Part shown: positions 33,983 to 42,911 of the stretch, one piece after another
How positions within the stretch are numbered: position 1 is the stretch's first letter
How the letters are laid out: every line of letters starts with the position of its first letter
From: Robertkochia sediminum
GTDB lineage: Bacteria > Bacteroidota > Bacteroidia > Flavobacteriales > Flavobacteriaceae
Direction: 5' to 3'
Assembly (NCBI RefSeq): GCF_016786255.1
Contig: NZ_JADMKT010000080.1
Coordinates: forward strand, 194,796-258,795
DNA length: 64,000 nucleotides
Notes under the pieces: generated by a model
The model's input: the letters and a program-made list of their open reading frames with translations, nothing else
The model's database searches: none
Told to the model about the DNA's origin: nothing
Translations under genes and position numbers: made by a program

Positions 33983-35149
33983 ATGGCGGTATGCGTTTTC
34001 AGAAGGCTGTTTTGCAGTTTTCTTTTGTTGGTAATGGCGGTTAGTTTTGCTCAGGAAGATGGTGTTGCAGGAAACACAGCTGGCGGAGGGACGTTAATTA
34101 TTGGAAGTGGAGAGAGCAGAATACTGGACTCCCTGGCATTCAATGTGCATCTTCAGGTGCATACGGCTTATTATTCCGGGATATTTGAGCTCGGAGAGAA
34201 TGTACCGCGATTTGGTACTTCGCTATTTCGAAATGTTGGTGAGAAAACCAGGGTCTTTGCCAGACTGGAATATGGGCTAAATCTTTCTCAAGGCACAAAA
34301 TTCAATAACAATGCCAACAATCCTTCCGACTTTATTAACGATCCCTTTCAGGAGCCTGAGCCTTTTTCTGCTCGTTTGGGGTATTTAGGTATTGCTCATG
34401 AAACCCTCGGTTCTATTAGCCTGGGGAAGCAATGGGGTGTATATTACGATGTAGGAGGGTATACCGATGGATTCACAGTTTTTGGCAGTAGTGGGGTCGA
34501 TGTATATGCAGGGAATACCGATGGAGGATGGAAAGGGACCGGTAGGGCAGATGTGGCTGTTGTTTATCGCAACCATTTTCGCAATCTGCGTCTTGGGCTT
34601 CAAGCGCAGTTGTTCGGCTCGCATACCAATTATGGAGCATCCCTTACCTATCAATTTTCGCCCAAATTCAGTGCCGGATTAGCCTGGAATCTCAGCAATA
34701 TTCCGGACGAATTTCAGTTTCTTATTGAGAGTGCTGAGGTCCGATCTAGCAATTATATAGGTGGGTATAAGTTTACCGGTAAAAAGCTCTATTCTGCATT
34801 AACTGTCGCCTACATCGAGGAGCGATACCGACGTCTGTCAGAGGATGAGGTGGTGGCTTTTCCCGTGGTCGGTACAGAATTTCTGAACAGGTATACACTT
34901 ACTTCACGTATAAAGATCGAAGGCGGTTTCAATGCCCAATGGCAAGTTGGAAATGAAACCCAATTTGATGGTAACTTCCGGCTCTTACAATTCTATGCGG
35001 GAGTCAATTATTATTTCGGAGACCTGTTTTCAGTATATCTTCAAGGGCGTTTGGACGATTCGCGATTTGTGCTGCCCGTTACGGGAACTAATGTGATCAT
35101 TCTGGGACTTAGTTTTGACTTTATAAAGGGGGTAGGCCGCTCTTCTTGA
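33983..35149 (+). CDS. Outer-membrane porin (paralogue of 30190-31335)
   Basis: A 388-residue secreted beta-barrel protein with a signal peptide (MAVCVFRRLFCSFLLLVMAV, cleaved near SFAQ). It shares with the first porin the block LGSISLGKQWGVYYDVGGYT, DGFTVFG, NTDGG and GTGRADVAVVYR. The region just after the signal (EDGVAGNTAGGG) is a Gly-rich linker not seen in the other. The last strand ends in LGLSFDFIKGVGRSS. A passive channel is likely; a phosphate/arsenate link is only suggested by the arsenic operon in between. The next gene on this strand is the PUL regulator. Confidence 0.85.
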   Translation: MAVCVFRRLFCSFLLLVMAVSFAQEDGVAGNTAGGGTLIIGSGESRILDSLAFNVHLQVHTAYYSGIFELGENVPRFGTSLFRNVGEKTRVFARLEYGLNLSQGTKFNNNANNPSDFINDPFQEPEPFSARLGYLGIAHETLGSISLGKQWGVYYDVGGYTDGFTVFGSSGVDVYAGNTDGGWKGTGRADVAVVYRNHFRNLRLGLQAQLFGSHTNYGASLTYQFSPKFSAGLAWNLSNIPDEFQFLIESAEVRSSNYIGGYKFTGKKLYSALTVAYIEERYRRLSEDEVVAFPVVGTEFLNRYTLTSRIKIEGGFNAQWQVGNETQFDGNFRLLQFYAGVNYYFGDLFSVYLQGRLDDSRFVLPVTGTNVIILGLSFDFIKGVGRSS

Positions 35150-35175
35150 GATCAGGCTGCAGGCTCTCTCAGAGC

Positions 35176-35205
35176 TTGAGAGCTGTTGAATTTTACCTAT
35201 CTTTA
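35176..35205 (+). promoter_or_regulatory. Putative promoter of the PUL regulator gene
   Basis: TTG at 35176-35178 is separated by exactly 19 bp from TATCTTTA at 35198-35205, the spacing and near-consensus of the Bacteroidetes TTG-N19-TAnnTTTG promoter. The start codon at 35241 follows about 30 bp after the expected transcription start. A small hairpin overlaps the -33 box. Confidence 0.6.
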
Positions 35206-35240
35206 TGGCAGAATATAACCTGCACCCATTACATAGTTCC

Positions 35241-38051
35241 ATGAAAAATTTATTGGTCATATTACTACTGCAATTCAACTTGATTTGTATAGGGCTTTTC
35301 GCTCAGGAGTTTCCTCCTATAAATGCCTATGAACCCATTGATTACGAAGCGGGAAACCAGAACTGGATGATCGATCAGGATCCTGAAGGAAACATGTATT
35401 TTGCTAACAATGACGGATTGCTGGTTTTCGACGGGGCTTCCTGGACCACTTACCCAACCACCAACCAGAGTATTTTACGCTCGGTTAAGGTGATCGGTGA
35501 TAAGATCTTTACCGGGTGTTATATGGAAGTCGGGTTTTGGGAAAAGCAAGACGAAGGACGGTTGCGCTATACATCTCTTAATGAAATCGCCGATCTCGTC
35601 ATCATGGAAGATGAGCAATTCTGGAATATTGCTTATCACGAACCCTTTATTCTATTTCAATCTCTCGACAGAATACTTATATACAACCAGGTTAGCAAAG
35701 AGATAAAGACGATCGACGCTCCCATGGGAGTAACCCGTATGTTTCATCCTGATGGCAAGGTGTTCTTTCATTCTTCAGGAGAAGGACTCTTCATGATCGA
35801 CCGGGACAGGGCGCAGCGTGTGATCGATGACCCTCGTATTGCGCAGGAGCGCATCGCAAAAATGATCCCACGGCCAACCGGTTATCTCCTGATAACCCAG
35901 AAGGGAGGGATCTTTGATTTCAATACGGAAACAAGGGGCCTTATTAAGATTAAGGCTCCTGATGCGCTCGAAAATACCGGTATATACCACGCTACAGAAT
36001 TATCGAATGGAAATATTGCATTTGGTACCATATCAGAAGGGTTGGTCGTTACCAATCCGGATCTTCAGGTGGTATATCATATCAACCAGTTAAAGGGGTT
36101 GGGTAATAATACCATATTGTCTCTCAAGGAAGATGCTGATAATAACCTTTGGCTCGGCCTCGATAACGGGATCACCACAGTGAACCTGGAGGCGCCCATT
36201 AAGCGTTATTTGCTGCACAGCGGGAAGATTGGGACTGTTTATGCTTCTGCTAAAAAGGATGGTGTACTGTATTTGGGAACCAACCAGGGATTGTTTTATA
36301 AAGGGCCTGAAGATGCTTCCTACCAGCTTATTGAGGGGACTAAGTCTCAGGTGTGGTCATTATTTACCTATGATGACACCCTCTTTTGTGGTCATGACTA
36401 TGGAACCTTTGTTGTAGAGGGTAATAGGGCAACGCTGATCTCTGATGTCACGGGTACCTGGGACTTCAGAACCGTTCCGGGGAGACCGGATCTTATTCTT
36501 CAGGGAAATTACAATGGATTCAATCTCTTAAAGAAAGAAGGTGGGTTTTGGCGCTATTTCGACAATATCGACGGATTCACCTATTCTTCGAAGCATTTTG
36601 AGATCATAGATGGTCATAAGATCTATATGAGCCATGAGTATAAAGGTGTTTATGAGTTAACGCTCGATTCCTCTCTTTTACGCGTTAAGAGTTTTATTAA
36701 ACTGGATCAGCCTGGTAAAGGGCGAAATTCAGGATTGGCTCGCTTTGAAGATCATATCTATTATACGAACAGGGAAGGGGTTTATGGACTTGATACCCGG
36801 AATCCAACAGGTTTTGTCAAGGACTCTCTTCTTAGTAGTATGGTGAGCGGGAAAAATTTTGTTTCCGGTAAAATGGTCAATGATGGCCGGGGCAATCTCT
36901 GGTTCTTTACCCGGGATTACCTCTTGAAGATGAACAGGGGCCTTCTTAGTGATAAGCCAAATATTAGCGAGGTACCTGTGCCTTATGACGAGCTAAGGAC
37001 CATAACCGGCTATGAACACATTTTGGGGTTGGGTAATGAAAAATACCTCGTGGGATCAAAAGACGGTTACCTCTCTTTTAATATCAATAAAATTCGCAAC
37101 GAGGAGTACGACATTTTTTTAAAGCAGGTCGCTGCGCAGGAACCCGGGACGGAAGAGGTCTTATTGGATCTCGATAAGCCTGCTACCCTGAGCTACAAGA
37201 ACAATCATATTAGGTTTCAGTTCGCGGTACCTGAGTTTCAGAAATACGTAAAAACAAGCTACCAGTACATGTTGGAAGGATATCATGACGAATGGAGCGC
37301 ATGGACCGAAGATGCTGAAGTGAATTTTGAAAACCTCCCTTTCGGGCACTATGTGTTCAGAGTGAGGGGGCGCGTTGGAGCACAGCCAACTTCCGGAGAG
37401 GTGGAGTATGGTTTTGAAATATTGCCGCCTTGGTATTTTTCCATGCCGGCCCTGGCGGCCTATTTGGGTATATTCGTCTTGGGGGCCTTATTTGTCAACA
37501 ACCGCTACAAGAGGTACTACGACAGGAAACAACAGCAGCTCATGCAGCAAACTGAAGAGAAACATCGCCTGGAGCAGTTGGAGAACGAGCAGGAGCTATC
37601 GCGTTTGCGCAATGAAAAGCTCAAGCAGGATGTAGATAGTAAAAGTAAGGAGCTGGCGGCCTCGACCATGAGTGTGATACGTAAGAATGAATTCCTCATT
37701 GAGATTCGGGACAGGCTTAAAAAACTTAATGGGAACGGCGAAAAACAGATCCGTGCGATCATTAGCAGTATCAATAAGGATATCGATGAGGAAGATAACT
37801 GGAGCATGTTCGAAGAGGCCTTTAATAATACTGATAAGGATTTCCTGAAAAGGATCAAGGAGGTTCATCCCAAACTTACCCCGAACGATCTTCGTTTATG
37901 TGCCTACTTAAGGCTCAATTTATCTTCAAAAGAGATCGCTCCGTTGTTGAACATCTCTGTGCGCAGTGTAGAGATCAAGCGCTATCGTTTGCGTAAAAAA
38001 ATGGACTTGGCGCATGAAACGGGTCTTGTTGAGTATATACTTTCGGTTTAG
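35241..38051 (+). CDS. Propeller/Y_Y_Y membrane regulator with LuxR-type HTH (PUL regulator)
   Basis: From the ATG at 35241 the protein is 936 residues. It has a signal (MKNLLVILLLQFNLICIGLF), a long periplasmic two-component-regulator propeller (repeats such as NNLWLGLDNGI, DGVLYLGTNQGL and RGNLWFFTRDYLLKM), a Y_Y_Y Ig-like domain (about 650-740, YMLEGYHDEWSAWTED), one membrane segment (about 745-768), a coiled coil (about 770-830) and a LuxR-type HTH tail (LTPNDLRLCAYLRLNLSSKE). It has no histidine-kinase domain, so it may signal directly from periplasm to DNA. Position immediately before susC suggests it controls that locus. An upstream ATG at 35205 is less likely. Confidence 0.9.
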   Translation: MKNLLVILLLQFNLICIGLFAQEFPPINAYEPIDYEAGNQNWMIDQDPEGNMYFANNDGLLVFDGASWTTYPTTNQSILRSVKVIGDKIFTGCYMEVGFWEKQDEGRLRYTSLNEIADLVIMEDEQFWNIAYHEPFILFQSLDRILIYNQVSKEIKTIDAPMGVTRMFHPDGKVFFHSSGEGLFMIDRDRAQRVIDDPRIAQERIAKMIPRPTGYLLITQKGGIFDFNTETRGLIKIKAPDALENTGIYHATELSNGNIAFGTISEGLVVTNPDLQVVYHINQLKGLGNNTILSLKEDADNNLWLGLDNGITTVNLEAPIKRYLLHSGKIGTVYASAKKDGVLYLGTNQGLFYKGPEDASYQLIEGTKSQVWSLFTYDDTLFCGHDYGTFVVEGNRATLISDVTGTWDFRTVPGRPDLILQGNYNGFNLLKKEGGFWRYFDNIDGFTYSSKHFEIIDGHKIYMSHEYKGVYELTLDSSLLRVKSFIKLDQPGKGRNSGLARFEDHIYYTNREGVYGLDTRNPTGFVKDSLLSSMVSGKNFVSGKMVNDGRGNLWFFTRDYLLKMNRGLLSDKPNISEVPVPYDELRTITGYEHILGLGNEKYLVGSKDGYLSFNINKIRNEEYDIFLKQVAAQEPGTEEVLLDLDKPATLSYKNNHIRFQFAVPEFQKYVKTSYQYMLEGYHDEWSAWTEDAEVNFENLPFGHYVFRVRGRVGAQPTSGEVEYGFEILPPWYFSMPALAAYLGIFVLGALFVNNRYKRYYDRKQQQLMQQTEEKHRLEQLENEQELSRLRNEKLKQDVDSKSKELAASTMSVIRKNEFLIEIRDRLKKLNGNGEKQIRAIISSINKDIDEEDNWSMFEEAFNNTDKDFLKRIKEVHPKLTPNDLRLCAYLRLNLSSKEIAPLLNISVRSVEIKRYRLRKKMDLAHETGLVEYILSV

Positions 38052-38092
38052 CACCTCAACTTTTTGTTAATTTACCTATACAACACCTATAC

Positions 38093-38126
38093 GAAAACGT
38101 TTTTTTGTTGTAGCTACAACGTTTTC
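38093..38126. promoter_or_regulatory. Nested palindromic site between the regulator and susC
   Basis: GAAAACG (38093-38099) and CGTTTTC (38120-38126) are inverted repeats enclosing a perfect 14-bp palindrome, GTTGTAGCTACAAC (38107-38120), next to a seven-T run. The site lies 170 bp before susC and 42 bp after the regulator's stop. It could be the operator for the upstream regulator or, as RNA, a terminator-like hairpin; I favour the first. Farther on, TAGCTTTA at 38270 is a possible susC -7 box. Confidence 0.5.
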
Positions 38127-38295
38127 TTAGCTATTGTTAATACTGGCTAAGCCTCAGTAAAATGGGCAGTTACAAGGTTGCAGTTAATGAAATCATAATT
38201 TGGCACTGTTAATTTTGCGTTGTAGAAATTTTGTTGAGGCGATTTTTAAGGATTCTTTAATATTTCCCGTAGCTTTACAGGACAAAATCATTTCT

Positions 38296-41200
38296 ATGAA
38301 CGCTAGACTTTTATTCTTCACAATTTTCCTCATTTCGGGACTTCTGCGAGCGCAGGAAGTCGATCTGAGTGGTACGGTGAAAGAAGCCGAGACCGGAATA
38401 CCGATTCCGGGGGCCAACGTCATCGTAAAGAATACGACAATGGGTACAAGTACCGATTTTGACGGAAACTTCTTTTTAGCTGGAGTCCCTAAGGGCGCCA
38501 TCTTACAGATTTCCTATATCGGTTTTAGAACCCAGGAACTAACGGTAGGCGATGCCACCGTATTAAACATTGAACTTGTTACAGACACCCAGGCATTAGA
38601 CGAGGTGGTTGTAGTAGGTTATGGTACACAAACGAAAAAGGAGCTTACCGGTGCGGTTACGGCAATTGATGCCGAGTCGATCGAGGCGGTGAATCCTCAA
38701 CGTGTTGAGCAGGCCCTGCAAGGACAGGTAGCCGGGGTGCAGGTAACGACCACCTCTGGTTCTCCTGGTGCAGCTTCGAATATTCGTATTCGTGGTATCT
38801 CTACCAACGGAGACAACCGTCCGCTTATTCTTGTAGACGGTAACGTGATCGAAGACCTTTCTGTATTGAACCCCGGTGACATCGAGTCGATGACCGTATT
38901 AAAGGATGCCACTGCCGGTATCTACGGGGTGCGTGCAGCGAACGGGGTTATCCTTATTACTACCAAAACCGGTAAATTAAACACCGAGCTGAAATTTAGC
39001 TACGATGCTTACGGAGGTTTCCAGGAGACCAGCCGTAAACTTCCTGTGCTTAACGCAACAGAGTACGCTGTAATTTCTAACGAGGCTGCAATTGCCGGTG
39101 GAGATCCGATTCCTTTTCCTAATATCAGAAACCTTGGACAAGGTACTGATTGGCAGGATGAGGTGTTCGAAAAAGCACCGATCTTTAACCACAACCTTAC
39201 CATGACCGGAGGTACCGAGAAATCGCGTTACTCTTTTGGTGTGTCTTACCTTACTCAGGATGGTATCGTAGGTGGCGATAAGTCGAACTTTAACAGAACA
39301 ACCGTTAGAGCGAACTACAACCTCGATCCTATCGAGAATCTTAAGCTCACAACCAACATTCTCTACACAGGAACCAACAGAAGAACGCTTCCTGAGAATG
39401 CTTTAGGTTCTGTGCTCTTTAACGCGTTGAATAACGCTCCGACATTTGCTCCAAGAAATCCTGATGGAACCTTTACTTATGCAGACGGACTAGGTCAGGA
39501 GATCATTAACCCATTAGCTCAGATGGCGAACACTTACAACAAAACTGCTGTAGATCGTATCAGTGGTAAGGTGGGTGCCCGTTATGAGTTTCTGGATGGT
39601 TTCTCTGCAGAATCCAGCCTTCAGTTCAACTATGCTGAAGTAGACGGTAAGTTCTTTGAGCCTATCGTATTCTACGGGGTTGGTAAGACCTTTAACAGAA
39701 CAAATAACTCTGTTTTCGAGAACTTCGATATCTATAAGGATTACACCTGGGATTCCTTCATCAACTACGACAAGGACTTTGGAGATCACAATGTAAAAGC
39801 AACATTAGGTATGTCTGTGTTCAGAACACAGGGTGACCTTGGAGGTTTCAGAGGAAATCGTTTGCCAACCAACAATTGGTTAGAGGCAAGTATAGATGTT
39901 GCAGAAGAGGTTGAAGATGTTTACCGTAACGGTGGAGACAGATTCGACGAAAGACTGCTTTCTTACTTTGCGAGAGCGCAGTATAACTACAAAAATAAAT
40001 ACTTATTCTCTGCATTGATCAGACGAGATGGTTCTACCAAATTCGGACCAGAGAATCGTTTTGGTTACTTCCCTTCCGGATCTGTTGGTTGGGTAGTTAG
40101 TGAAGAGGATTTCTTCGGAGAAGGCAGTACAGTAACCTTCCTGAAATTAAGAGGTTCTTACGGTATAGTTGGTAACGACCGTATCCCTGCAAATGCTTTC
40201 CGATCTGTACTTAACGGAGAAGGTGAGTATGTATTCAGTGGCCCTTCTGTTACCGGTGATTTCAACGATGAATCACTCGAATTAGGTGCTGCTGCAGGTA
40301 TTCTTGCAAACCCTCAAATTCAGTGGGAAGAGCAGAAAACCCTCGATATCGGTATGGACATGCGTATGTTCGACAGCCGTTTGAGTTTAACTGCAGATTA
40401 CTTTAAGAAAACTACAGAGAACCTGTTGGTTAGTCCGCCGGTATCCGGAATTCTTGGAGCTGCCGCTCCTGGTGCTGGATTGCCAATTGTAAATGCCGGT
40501 ACCGTAGAGAACGAAGGTTTCGAATTCGTACTTGGTTGGTCTGATGATCCGTCTGAAGACTTCAGCTACAACATCAGCTATAACATGACCTTCCTTAGAA
40601 ACGAAGTGCTTTCTGTGAACAACGGAGTAGGATTTATTCCAGGAGGAGGATTTGGTGTAGGTCAGGACTTCCCATCACGTATGGAAGATGGTAAGCCACT
40701 GGGTTATTTCTACGGATATGAAACTGATGGTGTTTTCCAAACTCAGGCAGAAGTTGATGCTCACGCTACACAGCCAAATGCGGCTCCCGGTGAGTTGAGA
40801 TTTGTTGACACAAATGGAGACGGTGTAATTGATGAGACTGACCGTACAGATATCGGTAACCCGATCCCTGATGCGACTTTAGGTTTCAACTTAGGTTTCA
40901 ACTACAAGAACTTTGACTTTAGTGCTTATACCTTCGGGTCTATCGGAAATGAGATCGTTCGTAACTACGAGCGTGCTATTCCTCGAGTGAACCGTTTGAA
41001 CTATGTGTTAAACCGTTGGACCGGTCCAGGTTCTACCAATACTGATCCTAGAGTGACCACTGGTGCTACGTCAAGTATTCTGTTCTCTGATTACTATGTA
41101 GAGGATGGTTCTTTCATAAGAATTCAGAATGTACAGCTTGGGTACACCATTAATCCTGATACAATGGACAGCGTTGGACTCGACTCATTACGTTTTTACG

Positions 41201-41346
41201 TGTCGGTGAACAACCTGTATACATTTACTGAGTATCGCGGTTATGATCCTAGTGCTTCCAGTGGAGCTCCAATTGGTGGTGGTATCGACCAAGGATTCTA
41301 TCCTGTGCCACGTACCTATTTACTAGGACTAAATCTTAAATTCTAA
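38296..41346 (+). CDS. SusC-like TonB-dependent outer-membrane glycan transporter
   Basis: From the ATG at 38296 the protein is 1016 residues with a signal peptide (MNARLLFFTIFLISGLLRAQ). It then has a carboxypeptidase-regulatory-like domain (VDLSGTVKEAETGIPIPGAN), the SusC TonB-box/plug segment (LDEVVVVGYGTQTKKELTGAV), a plug domain with PQRVEQALQGQVAGVQVTT, and the barrel ending in YLLGLNLKF. With SusD it takes up oligosaccharides through the outer membrane using TonB energy. It heads the operon susC-susD-binding proteins, with a 10-bp gap to susD. GH16 neighbours point to beta-1,3-glucan. Confidence 0.95.
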   Translation: MNARLLFFTIFLISGLLRAQEVDLSGTVKEAETGIPIPGANVIVKNTTMGTSTDFDGNFFLAGVPKGAILQISYIGFRTQELTVGDATVLNIELVTDTQALDEVVVVGYGTQTKKELTGAVTAIDAESIEAVNPQRVEQALQGQVAGVQVTTTSGSPGAASNIRIRGISTNGDNRPLILVDGNVIEDLSVLNPGDIESMTVLKDATAGIYGVRAANGVILITTKTGKLNTELKFSYDAYGGFQETSRKLPVLNATEYAVISNEAAIAGGDPIPFPNIRNLGQGTDWQDEVFEKAPIFNHNLTMTGGTEKSRYSFGVSYLTQDGIVGGDKSNFNRTTVRANYNLDPIENLKLTTNILYTGTNRRTLPENALGSVLFNALNNAPTFAPRNPDGTFTYADGLGQEIINPLAQMANTYNKTAVDRISGKVGARYEFLDGFSAESSLQFNYAEVDGKFFEPIVFYGVGKTFNRTNNSVFENFDIYKDYTWDSFINYDKDFGDHNVKATLGMSVFRTQGDLGGFRGNRLPTNNWLEASIDVAEEVEDVYRNGGDRFDERLLSYFARAQYNYKNKYLFSALIRRDGSTKFGPENRFGYFPSGSVGWVVSEEDFFGEGSTVTFLKLRGSYGIVGNDRIPANAFRSVLNGEGEYVFSGPSVTGDFNDESLELGAAAGILANPQIQWEEQKTLDIGMDMRMFDSRLSLTADYFKKTTENLLVSPPVSGILGAAAPGAGLPIVNAGTVENEGFEFVLGWSDDPSEDFSYNISYNMTFLRNEVLSVNNGVGFIPGGGFGVGQDFPSRMEDGKPLGYFYGYETDGVFQTQAEVDAHATQPNAAPGELRFVDTNGDGVIDETDRTDIGNPIPDATLGFNLGFNYKNFDFSAYTFGSIGNEIVRNYERAIPRVNRLNYVLNRWTGPGSTNTDPRVTTGATSSILFSDYYVEDGSFIRIQNVQLGYTINPDTMDSVGLDSLRFYVSVNNLYTFTEYRGYDPSASSGAPIGGGIDQGFYPVPRTYLLGLNLKF

Positions 41347-41356
41347 AAACACTCTG

Positions 41357-42889
41357 ATGATGAAATACAACACTTTAAAATACATGTTGATGATCTGTCT
41401 TGCTGCTGTGACTACGGTGGCCTGTACAGACGATTTTGTGGACGTGGATTCGTTCGACAAGAACTCAGAGAGCTTTTTTACTACCGAAGAGGAGTATTAC
41501 GAAGGTTTGGTAGCTGCTTATGATCTTTTGCAAGCAGGATACCTGAAAAATATGGTAGGCGAGATCGCTTCAGATAACACCCTTGCCGGTGGTGAGAGTG
41601 CTACCGACGTTATCGGGATCCAGGAGGTGGATGATATGATCCATACTCCGGTGAATCAGCAGTTACGTGATATCTGGTCATGGACCTTTGCCGGTGTGAA
41701 TCGTGCGAATTATATCCTTGAGTTTAAAGATAATATCGACTTTCCTGGTAAGGAGACCATCCTTGCGGAGGCTACCTTCCTGAGAGCATATTATTATTTT
41801 GACCTTGTAAAATGGTTCGGAGATGTGCCTTTAGCGGTAGATAAGAGATTCCAGTTCGGTGATGAGCAAACTGTAGAGCGTACGCCTAAAGCAGAAGTAT
41901 ATGCTCAGATCGAAGCAGACCTTATCTATGCAGCAAGTGTACTGGAATACGCACCTGCTAACGGACAGTTTGGTAGAGCTACTAAAGGAGCTGCTTTAGC
42001 GCTTCTTGGAAAAGTATACCTCTATCAGGATAAATTCTCTGAAGCTGCTACTGTGCTTCAGGAAGTGATCAATAGCGGTCAGTATGCGCTTACTCAACCG
42101 GTAGGAGCAGACATTACTGAAGAGGGAATCTATGAAACCCTTCCTAATGAGGCCTATGAAATGCTTTTCGAAAGAAGAGGAGAAAATGGATCAGAGTCTG
42201 TTTTTGAAGTACAGTACACCGATACACAAGGAGCAGGATTTGGATGTCTCCAGTGTGTAGAGGGTAATGTTGCTGTAGGATTTCAGGGGCCAAGAGGGTA
42301 CTCAGGATTCCACTTCGACTCTGGATTTAGTTTCAACGTTCCTACTCAGGAGGCTTATGATGCCTATGCTGATAACGATATCAGAAGAGACCTTTCTATC
42401 CTGAATATCGTTACATGGAACGAAGCTACCGGATCCGCTTACAACGAAGCTGCCGGATATGAGCAAACAGGATTCTTTAACCGTAAGTACATCCCAAGAC
42501 AGGATGATCTCAATACTGGAGACCCTAACCTGAACAACCCCGCAAACTACCGCGCTATTCGTTATGCAGATGTATTGTTGATGGCTGCTGAAGCTATTAA
42601 CCGCGGAGGTTTAGGAGATGCTCAGGCAAGAGAATACCTTAATCAGGTGAGAAGCAGAGCCGGTTTGGCTGATGTTACCCTTTCAGGGAATGCCCTTACC
42701 AATGCGATCTACGATGAGAGAAGATTGGAGCTAATGGGAGAAGGACACCGTTTCTTTGACCTTGTTCGTACCGGAAGAGCTGCAGGAACCATTCCAGGTT
42801 TCCAGGCCGGAAAGCACGAATTGTTCCCTATTCCTTCTGTAGAGATCGAGTTAGCGGGTAACCGTTGGCCACAAAATCCAGGCTATTAA
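41357..42889 (+). CDS. SusD-like glycan-binding lipoprotein
   Basis: A 510-residue RagB/SusD protein. Lipobox is in AAVTTVACTDDFVDV, then the N-terminal TPR-like helices (WSWTFAGVNRANYILEF, ATFLRAYYYFDLVKWFGDVP), and the C-terminal SusD signature (YRAIRYADVLLMAAEA, RRLELMGEGHRFFDLVRTGR, then ELFPIPSVEIELAGN). It caps the SusC barrel outside the cell and presents glycan. The start is ATGATG at 41357. Two adjacent cysteines, FGCLQCVEG, are in a loop and may bond. Confidence 0.96.
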   Translation: MMKYNTLKYMLMICLAAVTTVACTDDFVDVDSFDKNSESFFTTEEEYYEGLVAAYDLLQAGYLKNMVGEIASDNTLAGGESATDVIGIQEVDDMIHTPVNQQLRDIWSWTFAGVNRANYILEFKDNIDFPGKETILAEATFLRAYYYFDLVKWFGDVPLAVDKRFQFGDEQTVERTPKAEVYAQIEADLIYAASVLEYAPANGQFGRATKGAALALLGKVYLYQDKFSEAATVLQEVINSGQYALTQPVGADITEEGIYETLPNEAYEMLFERRGENGSESVFEVQYTDTQGAGFGCLQCVEGNVAVGFQGPRGYSGFHFDSGFSFNVPTQEAYDAYADNDIRRDLSILNIVTWNEATGSAYNEAAGYEQTGFFNRKYIPRQDDLNTGDPNLNNPANYRAIRYADVLLMAAEAINRGGLGDAQAREYLNQVRSRAGLADVTLSGNALTNAIYDERRLELMGEGHRFFDLVRTGRAAGTIPGFQAGKHELFPIPSVEIELAGNRWPQNPGY

Positions 42890-42911
42890 TTAAACACAAA
42901 TTTACCTATAT

